Below, in pieces: positions 8,401 to 16,289 of a DNA stretch of 64,000 nt; positions within the stretch are counted from its first letter, which is position 1; each line of letters begins with the position of its first letter. The stretch is from Candidatus Melainabacteria bacterium. GTDB taxonomy: Bacteria > Cyanobacteriota > Vampirovibrionia > Obscuribacterales > Obscuribacteraceae. A program made the translations under genes and the position numbers. The notes under the pieces were generated by a model, which worked only from the letters and a program-made list of their open reading frames with translations, made no database searches and was not told where the DNA came from. The DNA is taken from NCBI GenBank assembly GCA_003963305.1, contig RXJR01000018.1, positions 221,240-285,239 on the forward strand. The letters run 5' to 3'.

Positions 8401-9705
8401 ATGACACAACGTTCGTCACTCTTTTCTCTGAGCACTGCTGCTTTATCGATAGTGCTCGTCAGTACTCTGCTTGCGACTTCTGCACCGCAAGCCAGCGCAG
8501 ACGATGCGTACTTCAGAGCCGGTGTGGACTTCTATAAGAAGGGCGATTACAAGAAAGCTTATGGCTACTTCAATATGGCTGGACGGAGTAATCCATACGA
8601 CGCCGACAACATCTATTATCAAGCGCTGACCATGCAGCAACTGCATAACAATAAGGAAGCAGTTAGACTTTACGCATCGCTGGTTTCTAATTTTTCCTAT
8701 TCGAATGCAGGTAAATTGGCTGCAAATGCGCTCAGCAGGCTGGATCCTGAATACTATGCTCAGCTGACTAAAAAAGGTGACAGTTCGGCTCGTACTTCGA
8801 GCGTTACGTCAGTGACTGGCCGGGCTCGCAGCAGCAGCACCACCGGCAGTGGTGTTGGCGGAGAAGGGCTCAGCGCAGACTTCGCCAGCTTGCCCAGTGA
8901 GGCGAGAATTCCTTTTACTAGAGATGGTGGGCTGCTTCTGATCGATGCGTATATCAACAATCGCAGCATGAAGATGTTTTTTGACACAGGGGCAGAAGGT
9001 TGCGTATTTGGTAAAAATCACTTGCGCGAAGCCAGCATTCCTGAGCCGAAAGGGCATTCTACCGGACTTTCAGTAGGCGTCGGTTCGTCTGGCAGTGTTG
9101 AGACGTGGTCGATGCCTGTGACTCTCAAAGTAGGCAACATCGAGCGGCGCAATTTCGATATTCAGGTGCAGGCTAATATGACCGTCAAGCCGCTTCTGGG
9201 GCAGAGTTTTTTCAAAGACTATCAGTACACGATTGATAAGACCTCAGAAGATGCCGGCACAATTCACTTCGTGAAGAAGTCCGCATCTGGCTCAGGTGCT
9301 CGAACAGCTTCGTCGTCATCATCTAGAGATCCTTATGCCGTTCCTTTTCAACGATCCGGTCGAAATTTGATTGTGCAGGTCGAGGTAGAAGGACATCCGA
9401 TGACCATGTTTTTCGATACAGGTGCATCTAACGTCGCATTTTCTGCTGACCAGTTGAAGAAAGCCAACATCCCTATTCCTGAGGATGCTCAAACTGCAAC
9501 CAGCGCCGGAATTGGCGGAGAGACGACCTCGCAAATATTTCCAGTCAAGCGCATTAAAATGGGTCCAATTGAAAAGACAAATTTCCCTGTTTCGTGTGTT
9601 GGTGCTGCTAACATGCCGTATCCATTGCTGGGACAGAGTTTCTTTGGTGATTGGCAATACACGATTGACAATGCTGCCAGCGTAATTCGTTTCGTCAGAC
9701 GGTAA
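8401..9705 (+). CDS. Secreted TPR protein with two retropepsin-like aspartic protease domains
   Basis: 434 residues: a signal peptide (about 1-33, ending near PQASA), then a TPR-like helical region (about 35-125), a Ser/Thr/Gly linker, and two homologous aspartic protease halves. Each half has a hydrophobic-FFDTGA motif (catalytic Asp near 195 and near 339), an Ile-Pro turn about 25 residues later, and a LLGQSFF motif followed by YTID. This is the retropepsin plan (DTG plus the LLG hydrophobic turn). Retropepsins act as dimers, each chain giving one Asp. Here one chain carries both, as in pepsin. It probably acts in the periplasm or on secreted proteins. The stop is one base before the next start. 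Confidence 0.87.
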   Translation: MTQRSSLFSLSTAALSIVLVSTLLATSAPQASADDAYFRAGVDFYKKGDYKKAYGYFNMAGRSNPYDADNIYYQALTMQQLHNNKEAVRLYASLVSNFSYSNAGKLAANALSRLDPEYYAQLTKKGDSSARTSSVTSVTGRARSSSTTGSGVGGEGLSADFASLPSEARIPFTRDGGLLLIDAYINNRSMKMFFDTGAEGCVFGKNHLREASIPEPKGHSTGLSVGVGSSGSVETWSMPVTLKVGNIERRNFDIQVQANMTVKPLLGQSFFKDYQYTIDKTSEDAGTIHFVKKSASGSGARTASSSSSRDPYAVPFQRSGRNLIVQVEVEGHPMTMFFDTGASNVAFSADQLKKANIPIPEDAQTATSAGIGGETTSQIFPVKRIKMGPIEKTNFPVSCVGAANMPYPLLGQSFFGDWQYTIDNAASVIRFVRR

Positions 9706-9706
9706 C

Positions 9707-10462
9707 ATGGCTTCCTTATCCGTAGTCATTGTGGCGCAAGACGAGTCTCGCACTATTGCTCGTGTGCTGCAGGCTGTGCGAGGTCTGGCGGACGAGATTT
9801 TGTTGGTTGATTCTGGATCGACAGATGGAACTCCCGAGATTGCCACCGAGAATGGTGCTCGTGTTGTGCATCAAGATTGGCTTGGATATGCTGCGCAGAA
9901 AAATTTTGCCATAGATATGGCAGTATGTGACTGGATTCTCAGTTTGGATGCCGATGAAATAGTTTCGCCAGAGCTGAGAACCGACATTGCAAGTATGCTT
10001 TCAGATCCACATATAGAGGATTACGATGGTTATCGCATTCCCCGAGTGCTCTACATTGGTGACACTCCTGTGCGTCACGGCGGTTTCTACCCAGACGCCC
10101 AGCTCAGGCTGTTCAAGCGCGGGAAAGGACGTTTCAACGACCGTCTCGTTCATGAAGCGATTAAGGTGAGCGGACCAGTCTGTATGCTCAAGCACGATCT
10201 TCTGCACTATGCTTACCCCGATGTGAGTGGGTTCGCTGCCGCTATGGAAAAGTACGCTCAACTGTCAGCAGCGGAGTACAAGAGATCCGGCAAAGCTAGA
10301 TGGAAAGGGCATCCATTCAACGAGCTGGTTCATCCGGCATGGACATTTTTCTATCGTTACTTTATGCGCTGCGGCTTTCTCGATGGCGATTTGGGCTGGC
10401 GTTTAAATGCAATTTACAGCGATTATGTGCGCAATAAGATTCGGTATACGCGCAGTTCGTAA
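9707..10462 (+). CDS. Family 2 glycosyltransferase (WaaE/KdtX-like)
   Basis: 251 residues of GT-A fold. The N-terminus (SVVIVAQDESRTIARVLQAV), LLVDSGSTDGT and the LSLDADE sugar-nucleotide and metal-binding motif mark a family 2 transferase. Overall the sequence resembles the WaaE/KdtX group that adds sugars to lipopolysaccharide core. AAQKNFAID and the RLVHEAI segment near 145 fit that group. The donor and acceptor cannot be read from sequence. The start follows the previous stop by one base, so the two genes are probably translated from one mRNA, although their functions are not obviously linked. Confidence 0.9.
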   Translation: MASLSVVIVAQDESRTIARVLQAVRGLADEILLVDSGSTDGTPEIATENGARVVHQDWLGYAAQKNFAIDMAVCDWILSLDADEIVSPELRTDIASMLSDPHIEDYDGYRIPRVLYIGDTPVRHGGFYPDAQLRLFKRGKGRFNDRLVHEAIKVSGPVCMLKHDLLHYAYPDVSGFAAAMEKYAQLSAAEYKRSGKARWKGHPFNELVHPAWTFFYRYFMRCGFLDGDLGWRLNAIYSDYVRNKIRYTRSS

Positions 10463-10492
10463 GTCGGCGCATGTCTTAGTACGAACGTGATG

Positions 10493-10524
10493 GAACGCAC
10501 GCGTCCCGCACGCGTTCTGCGTGC
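10493..10524. terminator. Possible bidirectional terminator between convergent genes
   Basis: A GC-rich set of nested inverted repeats: GAACGC with GCGTTC, GCACGC with GCGTGC, and ACGCGT repeated. It sits between two convergent stops (10462 and 10570). There is no clear T run on either strand, so the call rests on position and stem strength. Confidence 0.35.
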
Positions 10525-10569
10525 ATTGATCTGCCCCAACTACGAAGTGCAGGCGGGACTCTGCGCTAG

Positions 10570-10887
10570 TTATTCATCCAAAATTTTGTGCATTAGCTGG
10601 CGGTAGACTTTCAGGTTCTGCTGATAGTCAGAATCGCCACGAACAGCGTCGGGTCGTTGCGGCTCGTTAGAGCTTGTCACCACTGCTGGTGGAACTTGCT
10701 CTTTCAACCACGGCGCAACACGATCGAGTGTTTGTTCGTTTACCCAGCGCCGGGCTAACAAGACTTCGGCGACAGTCATGCCGCTGACTGCGCCGTCGGA
10801 TTTAGCCAGATCAGCCTGGGCGGCCGAAATAAGCTTTTCATTTATCAGAACCTGAAGCAATTTCAGGTCTCTTTCTGTCGATTCTTC
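10570..10887 (-). CDS. Small protein downstream of khpA, unknown
   Basis: About 105 residues from a GTG at 10887. The longest ORF (to 11052) overlaps khpA in another frame, so this later start is preferred. The sequence has two short helical elements, LLQVLINEKLISAAQADLA and TVAEVLLARRWVNEQTLDRVAPWL. They resemble the repeats in the N-terminal domain of GspE/MshE-type ATPases (an LxxxLI..gLIs..q pattern, then a second ..LL..gwv.eq.L helix). The tail is unstructured. The gene is last in the ffh-rpsP-khpA run, where rimM and trmD stand in many bacteria. Function unknown. Confidence 0.6.
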   Translation of the reverse strand, partial: EESTERDLKLLQVLINEKLISAAQADLAKSDGAVSGMTVAEVLLARRWVNEQTLDRVAPWLKEQVPPAVVTSSNEPQRPDAVRGDSDYQQNLKVYRQLMHKILDE

Positions 10888-10910
10888 GCTCACTGCGAAC
10901 GTTCGCTCAC

Positions 10911-11132
10911 TTACGAAACTTCGATATCTACCCGTTTCCCGTGGCGACTGGCAGCCGCGCGAATCAAAGATCTCAAGGCGGAAATAGTCTTTCCGTCTTT
11001 CCCAATCAACCTGCCTGTGATGGAAGGTTCGCATGTGACGGACACACGACAACGTCCTGGATACAACGTTTGACGATCGAACTGCAATGAGTCTGCGTCA
11101 CGAGCCAGTATTTTGAGGATGTATTCCGCCAA
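10911..11132 (-). CDS. khpA: KH-domain RNA-binding protein KhpA
   Basis: About 73 residues if translation begins at the TTG at 11132, which matches the normal KhpA length. A single KH domain is clear: the GxxG loop is in ITGRLIGKDGKTISALR, followed by AAASRHGKRVDIEV. KhpA proteins bind RNA, often paired with KhpB, and affect ribosome and cell-wall functions. An ATG at 11258 would give 115 residues but overlaps rpsP by 103 bases and adds a basic stretch not expected in the family. Position directly after rpsP is the conserved order. Confidence 0.85.
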   Translation of the reverse strand: MAEYILKILARDADSLQFDRQTLYPGRCRVSVTCEPSITGRLIGKDGKTISALRSLIRAAASRHGKRVDIEVS

Positions 11133-11155
11133 ATCTTCAGCAGCGGTCGAGTTGC

Positions 11156-11422
11156 TTAACTCGCCTTGGAAGCGCCTGTTGTAGCCGCCTGACCTGCCTC
11201 TGCCTTTTTGATTAAACTTGCCACCGTCTCGCTTGGCTGGGCGCCGTTTTTCATCCATTTTTCGACCGCTTCTCTGTTTAATTTCAAATCTTTTGACTGT
11301 GGATTGTAATAGCCTAACTCTTCGATCGGCTTACCGTCTCTACGATTGCGGCTATCTACAGCAACGATTCTATAATGCGGTGCTTTTTTGGCTCCAATGC
11401 GCTTAAGCCTGATTTTTACCAC
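11156..11422 (-). CDS. rpsP: 30S ribosomal protein S16
   Basis: 88 residues. The N-terminus [41 protein letters not shown] is the unmistakable S16 sequence (given here only to identify its segments [21 protein letters not shown] and IEELGYYNP). S16 helps assemble the 30S body. The C-terminus is a short Ala/Thr-rich extension. It follows ffh at 160 bases and precedes khpA, the familiar ffh-rpsP-khpA order. Confidence 0.97.
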   Translation of the reverse strand: MVKIRLKRIGAKKAPHYRIVAVDSRNRRDGKPIEELGYYNPQSKDLKLNREAVEKWMKNGAQPSETVASLIKKAEAGQAATTGASKAS

Positions 11423-11582
11423 TTGAAATTCCTCGACCTCTTGTTATCTTCTTCTTCGCTCAAACCCTTAGGGGCAGGCGCCTAACCGGATCTTATGCAG
11501 CCGGGCTGCCCGATTCCGCAAGCTACTCGACATGGCGAGCTGCTCTGCTATATGCGTTTGTTATTCTAGCAGGTGCTAATGT

Positions 11583-13118
11583 CTACCGTTTCTTCTTTTT
11601 GCGGTAGTAGCCGCTGGGTGGCCCACCTTTTGGTGGTCCTTTGGGTGGTCTCATGGGTAGCTGAGGCATGCCCTGGGGCATACCTGGTCGACCTCGACCA
11701 GCCCCTTGTCCTCCGCCGAAAAGCCCCGGCAGACCGGCTCCCAGGTCCATATCACCCAGGTCTGGCATGCCCATGCCGAACGGGTTGGCTCCGCCGCCAC
11801 CGAAGGCACCGAACATTTTTCTAACCTGAGCCATCATTTGGCGCATCTGCTCAAACTCGTTTAACATTTGGCCAACTTCGCTGTCTTTCATGCCAGCTCC
11901 CTTGGCGATGCGACGGCGCCGGCTCATGTCGATGATTTGTGGTTTTTGCCTCTCGGCAACCGTCATTGAATTGATTGCCCGCTCGTAAAGGCGGAATTTC
12001 GCCTCACCTTCGACTGCGATCTTGTCTTGCACTTCCGAGTTCAAACCGAGCATGCCGCCGATGCCCATCATCTTCATGACGTCGCCCATCGGTCCCATTT
12101 TTTTCATCATCTTCTGCATCTGCACGAACATCTCTAGATTGAAATCTTCGGTGAGCATGCGTTGAGCTGCTTTTTCAGCTTCTTTTTCGTTGATATTTTC
12201 TTGCGCTCTTTCAACCAGAGTGAGCACGTCACCCATACCTAAAATGCGGCTGGCCATGCGGTCGGGGTAGAACGCTTCTAACTGATCGAGTTTTTCACCT
12301 GTGCTCAGGTACTTGACTGGTTTGCCGACAGCTTCGCGCACTGAAAGTGCCGCGCCACCGCGAGCATCACCATCCACTTTCGTCAGCAAAAGTCCTGTCA
12401 CATCCAGTTGCGTGTTGAATGTCTCGGCGACGTTGACAGCTTCCTGCCCGGTCATCGAGTCGACAATGAGAATTTTCTCTTTTGGTTTTAGAGAACGATC
12501 GAGAATCAGCAACTCCGCCATCAAATCCGTATCTATTTGAAGACGTCCGGCGGTGTCCAGAATGACCGGGTTGTATCCCTTCTGCTCCGCTTCTTCGACA
12601 GCTTTTTCGCCGATGTCTTGCACATCTTTGCTGTCTGGAATTGTGAAAACAGGAACGCCGATTTGCTGTCCTAATGTTTCGAGCTGTTTGATAGCAGCCG
12701 GTCTTTGCACGTCACAGGCGACGAGCAGGGGGTTCTGACCTTCCTTTTTCAATTTCTGCGCCAGCTTGCCGCATGCTGTTGTCTTACCTGAGCCTTGTAA
12801 ACCAAGAAGCATGACGATTGCCGGCTTGCCCTGCAAATCGAGCGGCACATTTTCGCCACCGAGTATGGTGACCATCTCGTCGTAGACTACTTTGACGAAT
12901 TGTTGATCTGGGCTGATTGAATCAAGAACTTCAGTGCCCAGGGCTTTCTGTCGCACTCGGGAGATAAACAGTTTGACGACTTTCAAGCTCACATCTGCTT
13001 CGAGCAGCGCTCTGCGCACGTCGCCTATCGCTTCCTCTATATTGTCTGCAGTTAGCTTGGCGTCACCTCTAATTGTTTTTAGAGCGCCTTGCAAGTGATC
13101 TGTCAGATTGTCGAACAT
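11583..13118 (-). CDS. ffh: Signal recognition particle protein Ffh
   Basis: 511 residues, longer than the usual 440-460. It binds SRP RNA and signal sequences and delivers ribosomes to FtsY. The NG GTPase domain is complete: P-loop GLQGSGKTT (about 107-115), DTAGRLQID, TKVDGDARGG and GEKLDQLEAF. The M domain is methionine-rich (EMFVQMQKMMKKMGPM) and has the RNA-binding SRRRRIAKGAG. After it comes an unusual tail of about 75 residues rich in Gly, Met and Pro that ends in a run of basic residues. The gene follows the HD-domain gene by 34 bases. Confidence 0.97.
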   Translation of the reverse strand: MFDNLTDHLQGALKTIRGDAKLTADNIEEAIGDVRRALLEADVSLKVVKLFISRVRQKALGTEVLDSISPDQQFVKVVYDEMVTILGGENVPLDLQGKPAIVMLLGLQGSGKTTACGKLAQKLKKEGQNPLLVACDVQRPAAIKQLETLGQQIGVPVFTIPDSKDVQDIGEKAVEEAEQKGYNPVILDTAGRLQIDTDLMAELLILDRSLKPKEKILIVDSMTGQEAVNVAETFNTQLDVTGLLLTKVDGDARGGAALSVREAVGKPVKYLSTGEKLDQLEAFYPDRMASRILGMGDVLTLVERAQENINEKEAEKAAQRMLTEDFNLEMFVQMQKMMKKMGPMGDVMKMMGIGGMLGLNSEVQDKIAVEGEAKFRLYERAINSMTVAERQKPQIIDMSRRRRIAKGAGMKDSEVGQMLNEFEQMRQMMAQVRKMFGAFGGGGANPFGMGMPDLGDMDLGAGLPGLFGGGQGAGRGRPGMPQGMPQLPMRPPKGPPKGGPPSGYYRKKKKR

Positions 13119-13152
13119 TTAGTCAGTACCTCTTCTTGATACCAGTCGATTG

Positions 13153-14454
13153 TTATCGAGCTGGAGCCAGCTCCTTGATTAAACCTATTTTGTCGCTTAT
13201 CTCAGCTGGATAAACGAGCCAGTTCGATTCGTAGTTTCCTTTCACGAGTGCATCAACTGTCAGGGAAAGCTGCGATAGTTCGTTCACTTCGCCAAGGTCA
13301 GTGCGCACGACGATATTTGTCTGCGGTAAGGCCGCATCAGGTCGGTAATAGTCGTAGGGGCGAAAACCTGTAGATTCCACGGTGACGTAATATGAGGGGT
13401 CGTATCCTGCGGAGGCGGCAATTTTTCTCGATTCTTTGAGCAATTCATCGATCTGTGTTTGATCGTGAAACGGAATTTTAGTCGCTTTGAACAGGCGTCG
13501 GTGCAAAAATCTCGAAGCCAGGTCAGCGAGCACGGGGTCTGGATCTTTTGTCCACTGCTTGATGTGATAAGTCATCTGCACGTCGTCCAGCGTCAGATAC
13601 TCTTGCACGGTCAATTTCTCTCCACTCAACCATTTTCTTGTTGGTTCGTCGATGAATGACAGTGGACCTTTTTCTGTCATCAATTGTCTGGCTCGGTTGA
13701 CGAGCTGGTTAAGCAAAGCGCGGGCGGCCAGATTTTTGCGGTGATAATAAACTTGAGCGTACATGCTGTAGCGGGCGAAGAGATAGTCTTCAACAGCTGT
13801 CTGTCCTTTTTCACCGACTACGACAATGCGATCTTGTTCTCTGTCTATTTCCAGTGAGCGCAAAATTCTCTGCAGAGCAAACAAACCATATGCGGTGCCT
13901 GTCATGTAGCTGTCTCGCAGCAGGTAGTCGAATCTGTCGACGTCTAACTGGCTGGAAACTATGTGTGACACGTATTTTGGATAATAGCTCTTCTTCAGGA
14001 CTTTGACGATATTGTCAGCAAGGTCGGCATCGAATTTGTCGAGCACTTCACGCACTCTGGTATCACCAGAGATGATTTTGCACGACCAATCTTCATGGTC
14101 GTAATGCAAGATTTTCTCGGTGACGTGACTGTAAGGACCATGACCAATGTCATGCAGAAGCGCAGACGCGAGAATCAGCGGTCGTTGTTCTTCGATGCCG
14201 TCTGTGCGTTCGCTCACCATATTCACGAGCTGCGAGGCTACATGCATGACTCCGACTGAGTGCGTGAAGCGAGAACCTTCGGCGCCCTGGAATGTGAAAT
14301 AGGAAACTCCCAGTTGGTGCACGCGCCGCATGCGCTGAAACTCTTCCGTGTCAATCAAATCCATAATCAATCGCTCAGCCGGTTTGTCGCGATCGAGCAC
14401 GATGTCTTGATGAATCGGATCGAGATAAGTTCGCTTGTGGGCGATACGGCTCAT
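13153..14454 (-). CDS. HD-superfamily phosphohydrolase (dGTPase-like)
   Basis: 433 residues from the ATG at 14454, which has GAGGA six bases upstream; the ORF runs a further 13 codons back without a better site. HD metal-binding motifs are visible: a His in SRFTHSVGVMHVA, the HD pair in ALLHDIGHGPYSHVTE, and a later Asp in SSQLDVDRFDYLLRDS. This is the COG1078 type of HD protein related to dNTP triphosphohydrolases. Substrate unknown; a nucleotide is likely. It is the first gene of the run leading into ffh and rpsP. Confidence 0.92.
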   Translation of the reverse strand: MSRIAHKRTYLDPIHQDIVLDRDKPAERLIMDLIDTEEFQRMRRVHQLGVSYFTFQGAEGSRFTHSVGVMHVASQLVNMVSERTDGIEEQRPLILASALLHDIGHGPYSHVTEKILHYDHEDWSCKIISGDTRVREVLDKFDADLADNIVKVLKKSYYPKYVSHIVSSQLDVDRFDYLLRDSYMTGTAYGLFALQRILRSLEIDREQDRIVVVGEKGQTAVEDYLFARYSMYAQVYYHRKNLAARALLNQLVNRARQLMTEKGPLSFIDEPTRKWLSGEKLTVQEYLTLDDVQMTYHIKQWTKDPDPVLADLASRFLHRRLFKATKIPFHDQTQIDELLKESRKIAASAGYDPSYYVTVESTGFRPYDYYRPDAALPQTNIVVRTDLGEVNELSQLSLTVDALVKGNYESNWLVYPAEISDKIGLIKELAPAR

Positions 14455-14563
14455 GGAATTCCTCGGCTGCGGCGGTGGCGAACGAGCGTGCATAAAAGTC
14501 TGTTTGCACGTCAGATTTGTTAGTGAAGGATATTATACTTGGCAAAGTATTCGGTATGCAGCT

Positions 14564-15493
14564 TTGTATCACGCGCCACCCGACATCCCTCTTAGTCTCG
14601 GCGATCTGATTGGAATAAGTTTTCGCGTTTTTCGTGAACAGTTCCGCTTTATATGGTCGGCAATAGCCTGGCCGACAATCTTGGCTACGCTGGGCGTGGG
14701 GGGTATGAGATGGTCCATCCTGCACTGGCTTTCCACGCATTCATTTGACAGTGCGTCGATAATCTTGCATCTGCTGGGTCTCATCCTGTGTCTGTGCATG
14801 CTGGCTGTGGCGCAATGGGAGCTTTCCATTCGCAGCGTCACGATAGTGCGGGTTGTGCTCGGTCTGGATGATTCCTACAAATCAGCCATACTTTATGCCC
14901 GTCGTCGGCAGTGGGCGGCCATGCTCTTGTACAGCGTTGCCGCGATTGCGCCATTTATCGTGATGATTTTCTGGGGAGTGCTCAGCATTTTTTTTGTGGC
15001 AATTTCTCGATACCTGCCTTTCTCGCAGGTGTTGTCATTTGTCTTTTTTGCCATTGTTGGCCTGGCATTCACCTGCACCTTGAGCTGGTCTTTGCTCAGT
15101 ACTGCTCTCGCGTTTACCATCCTCAGTTGTGAAGACAAGAATCTCAAGTCGATTTGCATCCGCACTTATGACCTGATGAAAAGCTACATGTGGCGCAGCG
15201 GGTCATTTGTAGTTTTGCTTGGTATGACAATGTTTGCCGTGACAGGCGCTCTAGATTTGCCGGTCCTGATCGCGTCTATGTTCGATGCCTGGCGCAACGG
15301 CGTGACGACTTACGATACGCCTCTCTACATGGAAGTGCTGAGCACGTTCGTCGATTCGGTGATCAACATCTTTCTGCTCGGCGTGGCGCCGGTTGCAAAC
15401 GCCCTCTATTACAACGACTTACGCATGCGTGTAGAAGGACGCGACATCCTCTTGCGCCTGGAGCGATTAGAGCACCTGGAATCAGGTGGTTGA
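14564..15493 (+). CDS. Polytopic membrane protein, unknown
   Basis: About 309 residues. The open frame extends back to 14435, but that part overlaps the opposite-strand HD gene and holds a TATACT box (14534-14539). A TTG at 14564 followed by YHAPPDIPLSLGDLIG is therefore the preferred start, with moderate certainty. Five to six hydrophobic segments are seen. The C-terminus LYYNDLRMRVEGRDILLRLE matches a motif common at the end of glycerophosphodiesterase-type or DUF975-like membrane domains, where a cytoplasmic helix follows the last membrane span. No catalytic residues are visible. It overlaps the next gene, which converges, by 12 bases. Confidence 0.8.
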   Translation: MYHAPPDIPLSLGDLIGISFRVFREQFRFIWSAIAWPTILATLGVGGMRWSILHWLSTHSFDSASIILHLLGLILCLCMLAVAQWELSIRSVTIVRVVLGLDDSYKSAILYARRRQWAAMLLYSVAAIAPFIVMIFWGVLSIFFVAISRYLPFSQVLSFVFFAIVGLAFTCTLSWSLLSTALAFTILSCEDKNLKSICIRTYDLMKSYMWRSGSFVVLLGMTMFAVTGALDLPVLIASMFDAWRNGVTTYDTPLYMEVLSTFVDSVINIFLLGVAPVANALYYNDLRMRVEGRDILLRLERLEHLESGG

Positions 15494-15967
15494 CTTAGGT
15501 TTGGCGAAAGCAGGCAGAAGCAGTGATGCCAGGGCAAAGAGAATCATCACGCCAAAAACCTTTTCAGAGCTTTTGTGCATGCCGTCGAATTTCTCGCGTG
15601 CTTCGTTGTTAGTGCGAATTTCAGGCAGCAGCTGCTTCATTGGTGGCACTATACCAAGCGAAAAGGTGGCCGCCGCGGCAACTGTAATCAGGCTGGTTAT
15701 CCAGCGCGCCTTTACGAGTTTGGAGGCGTGTGTTTTGTTTTTGGCAAAGTCAAGCGCTTCCGCGATTAATAAGCCGACACCGCAAGCAAGGGCGATAACG
15801 CTGAAGTTGATGAAGATGGGCGCATTATTCATCGCCGCTTCTGCGACTGGAATACCCTTTTCCTTCGCCGCTCTCACCAGCGTAATGACGGCGAAAACAA
15901 TCATTCCTGATCCGCCGAAAAGTATCGATAACGTAATTGATCTTAGTAATTGACTAATTGTTGACAT
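15482..15967 (-). CDS. Four-helix membrane protein, DUF4149/TMEM205-like
   Basis: 161 residues with four hydrophobic segments: near 10-30, 45-68, 88-108 and 138-155. An early Gly-rich helix, a PPMKQLLPEIR segment after the third helix, and a LHR/MHK-like motif (KFDGMHKSSEKVFGVMI) before the last are the plan of the DUF4149 family. The role of that family is unclear. The 3' end overlaps the convergent gene by 12 bases. The family assignment is tentative; that it is an integral membrane protein is clear. Confidence 0.75.
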   Translation of the reverse strand: MSTISQLLRSITLSILFGGSGMIVFAVITLVRAAKEKGIPVAEAAMNNAPIFINFSVIALACGVGLLIAEALDFAKNKTHASKLVKARWITSLITVAAAATFSLGIVPPMKQLLPEIRTNNEAREKFDGMHKSSEKVFGVMILFALASLLLPAFAKPKSTT

Positions 15968-16289
15968 GAATATCTTTTAGCAGTTATTTGGGGCGTTTGT
16001 CATGTTTGTGAATAACGTGCTTCATGGGCATGAGCTGGCTCATCCGGGACAGTCTGTGCAGCCAGGCAGCCCGGCGTAATCTTAAGTGTAGGACTGTATG
16101 AAATGTTCTTTGAACTATATTTGCGAAACCACTCGTTACATCGCTCCTATCTTGAGATCCCCTTAATCATCTGTCCTGCCTGCATCGTTCCAACCGCGGC
16201 TTGAGCTTGAATGCTTTTCATTACTTACTGCTATTCCTTTTCCGCGGTCTTCGCATGAACACTAGACGTTAAGCGCATCACCTGCGAAA
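15968..16289. other. Intergenic region before glgP
   Basis: About 320 bases without an ORF. It contains a small hairpin (ATGAG, 4-nt loop, CTCAT, near 16027-16040) and CCGCGG twice (near 16195 and 16245). I see no confident promoter. It must hold the control region of glgP on the plus strand and of the small membrane protein on the minus strand. Confidence 0.5.
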
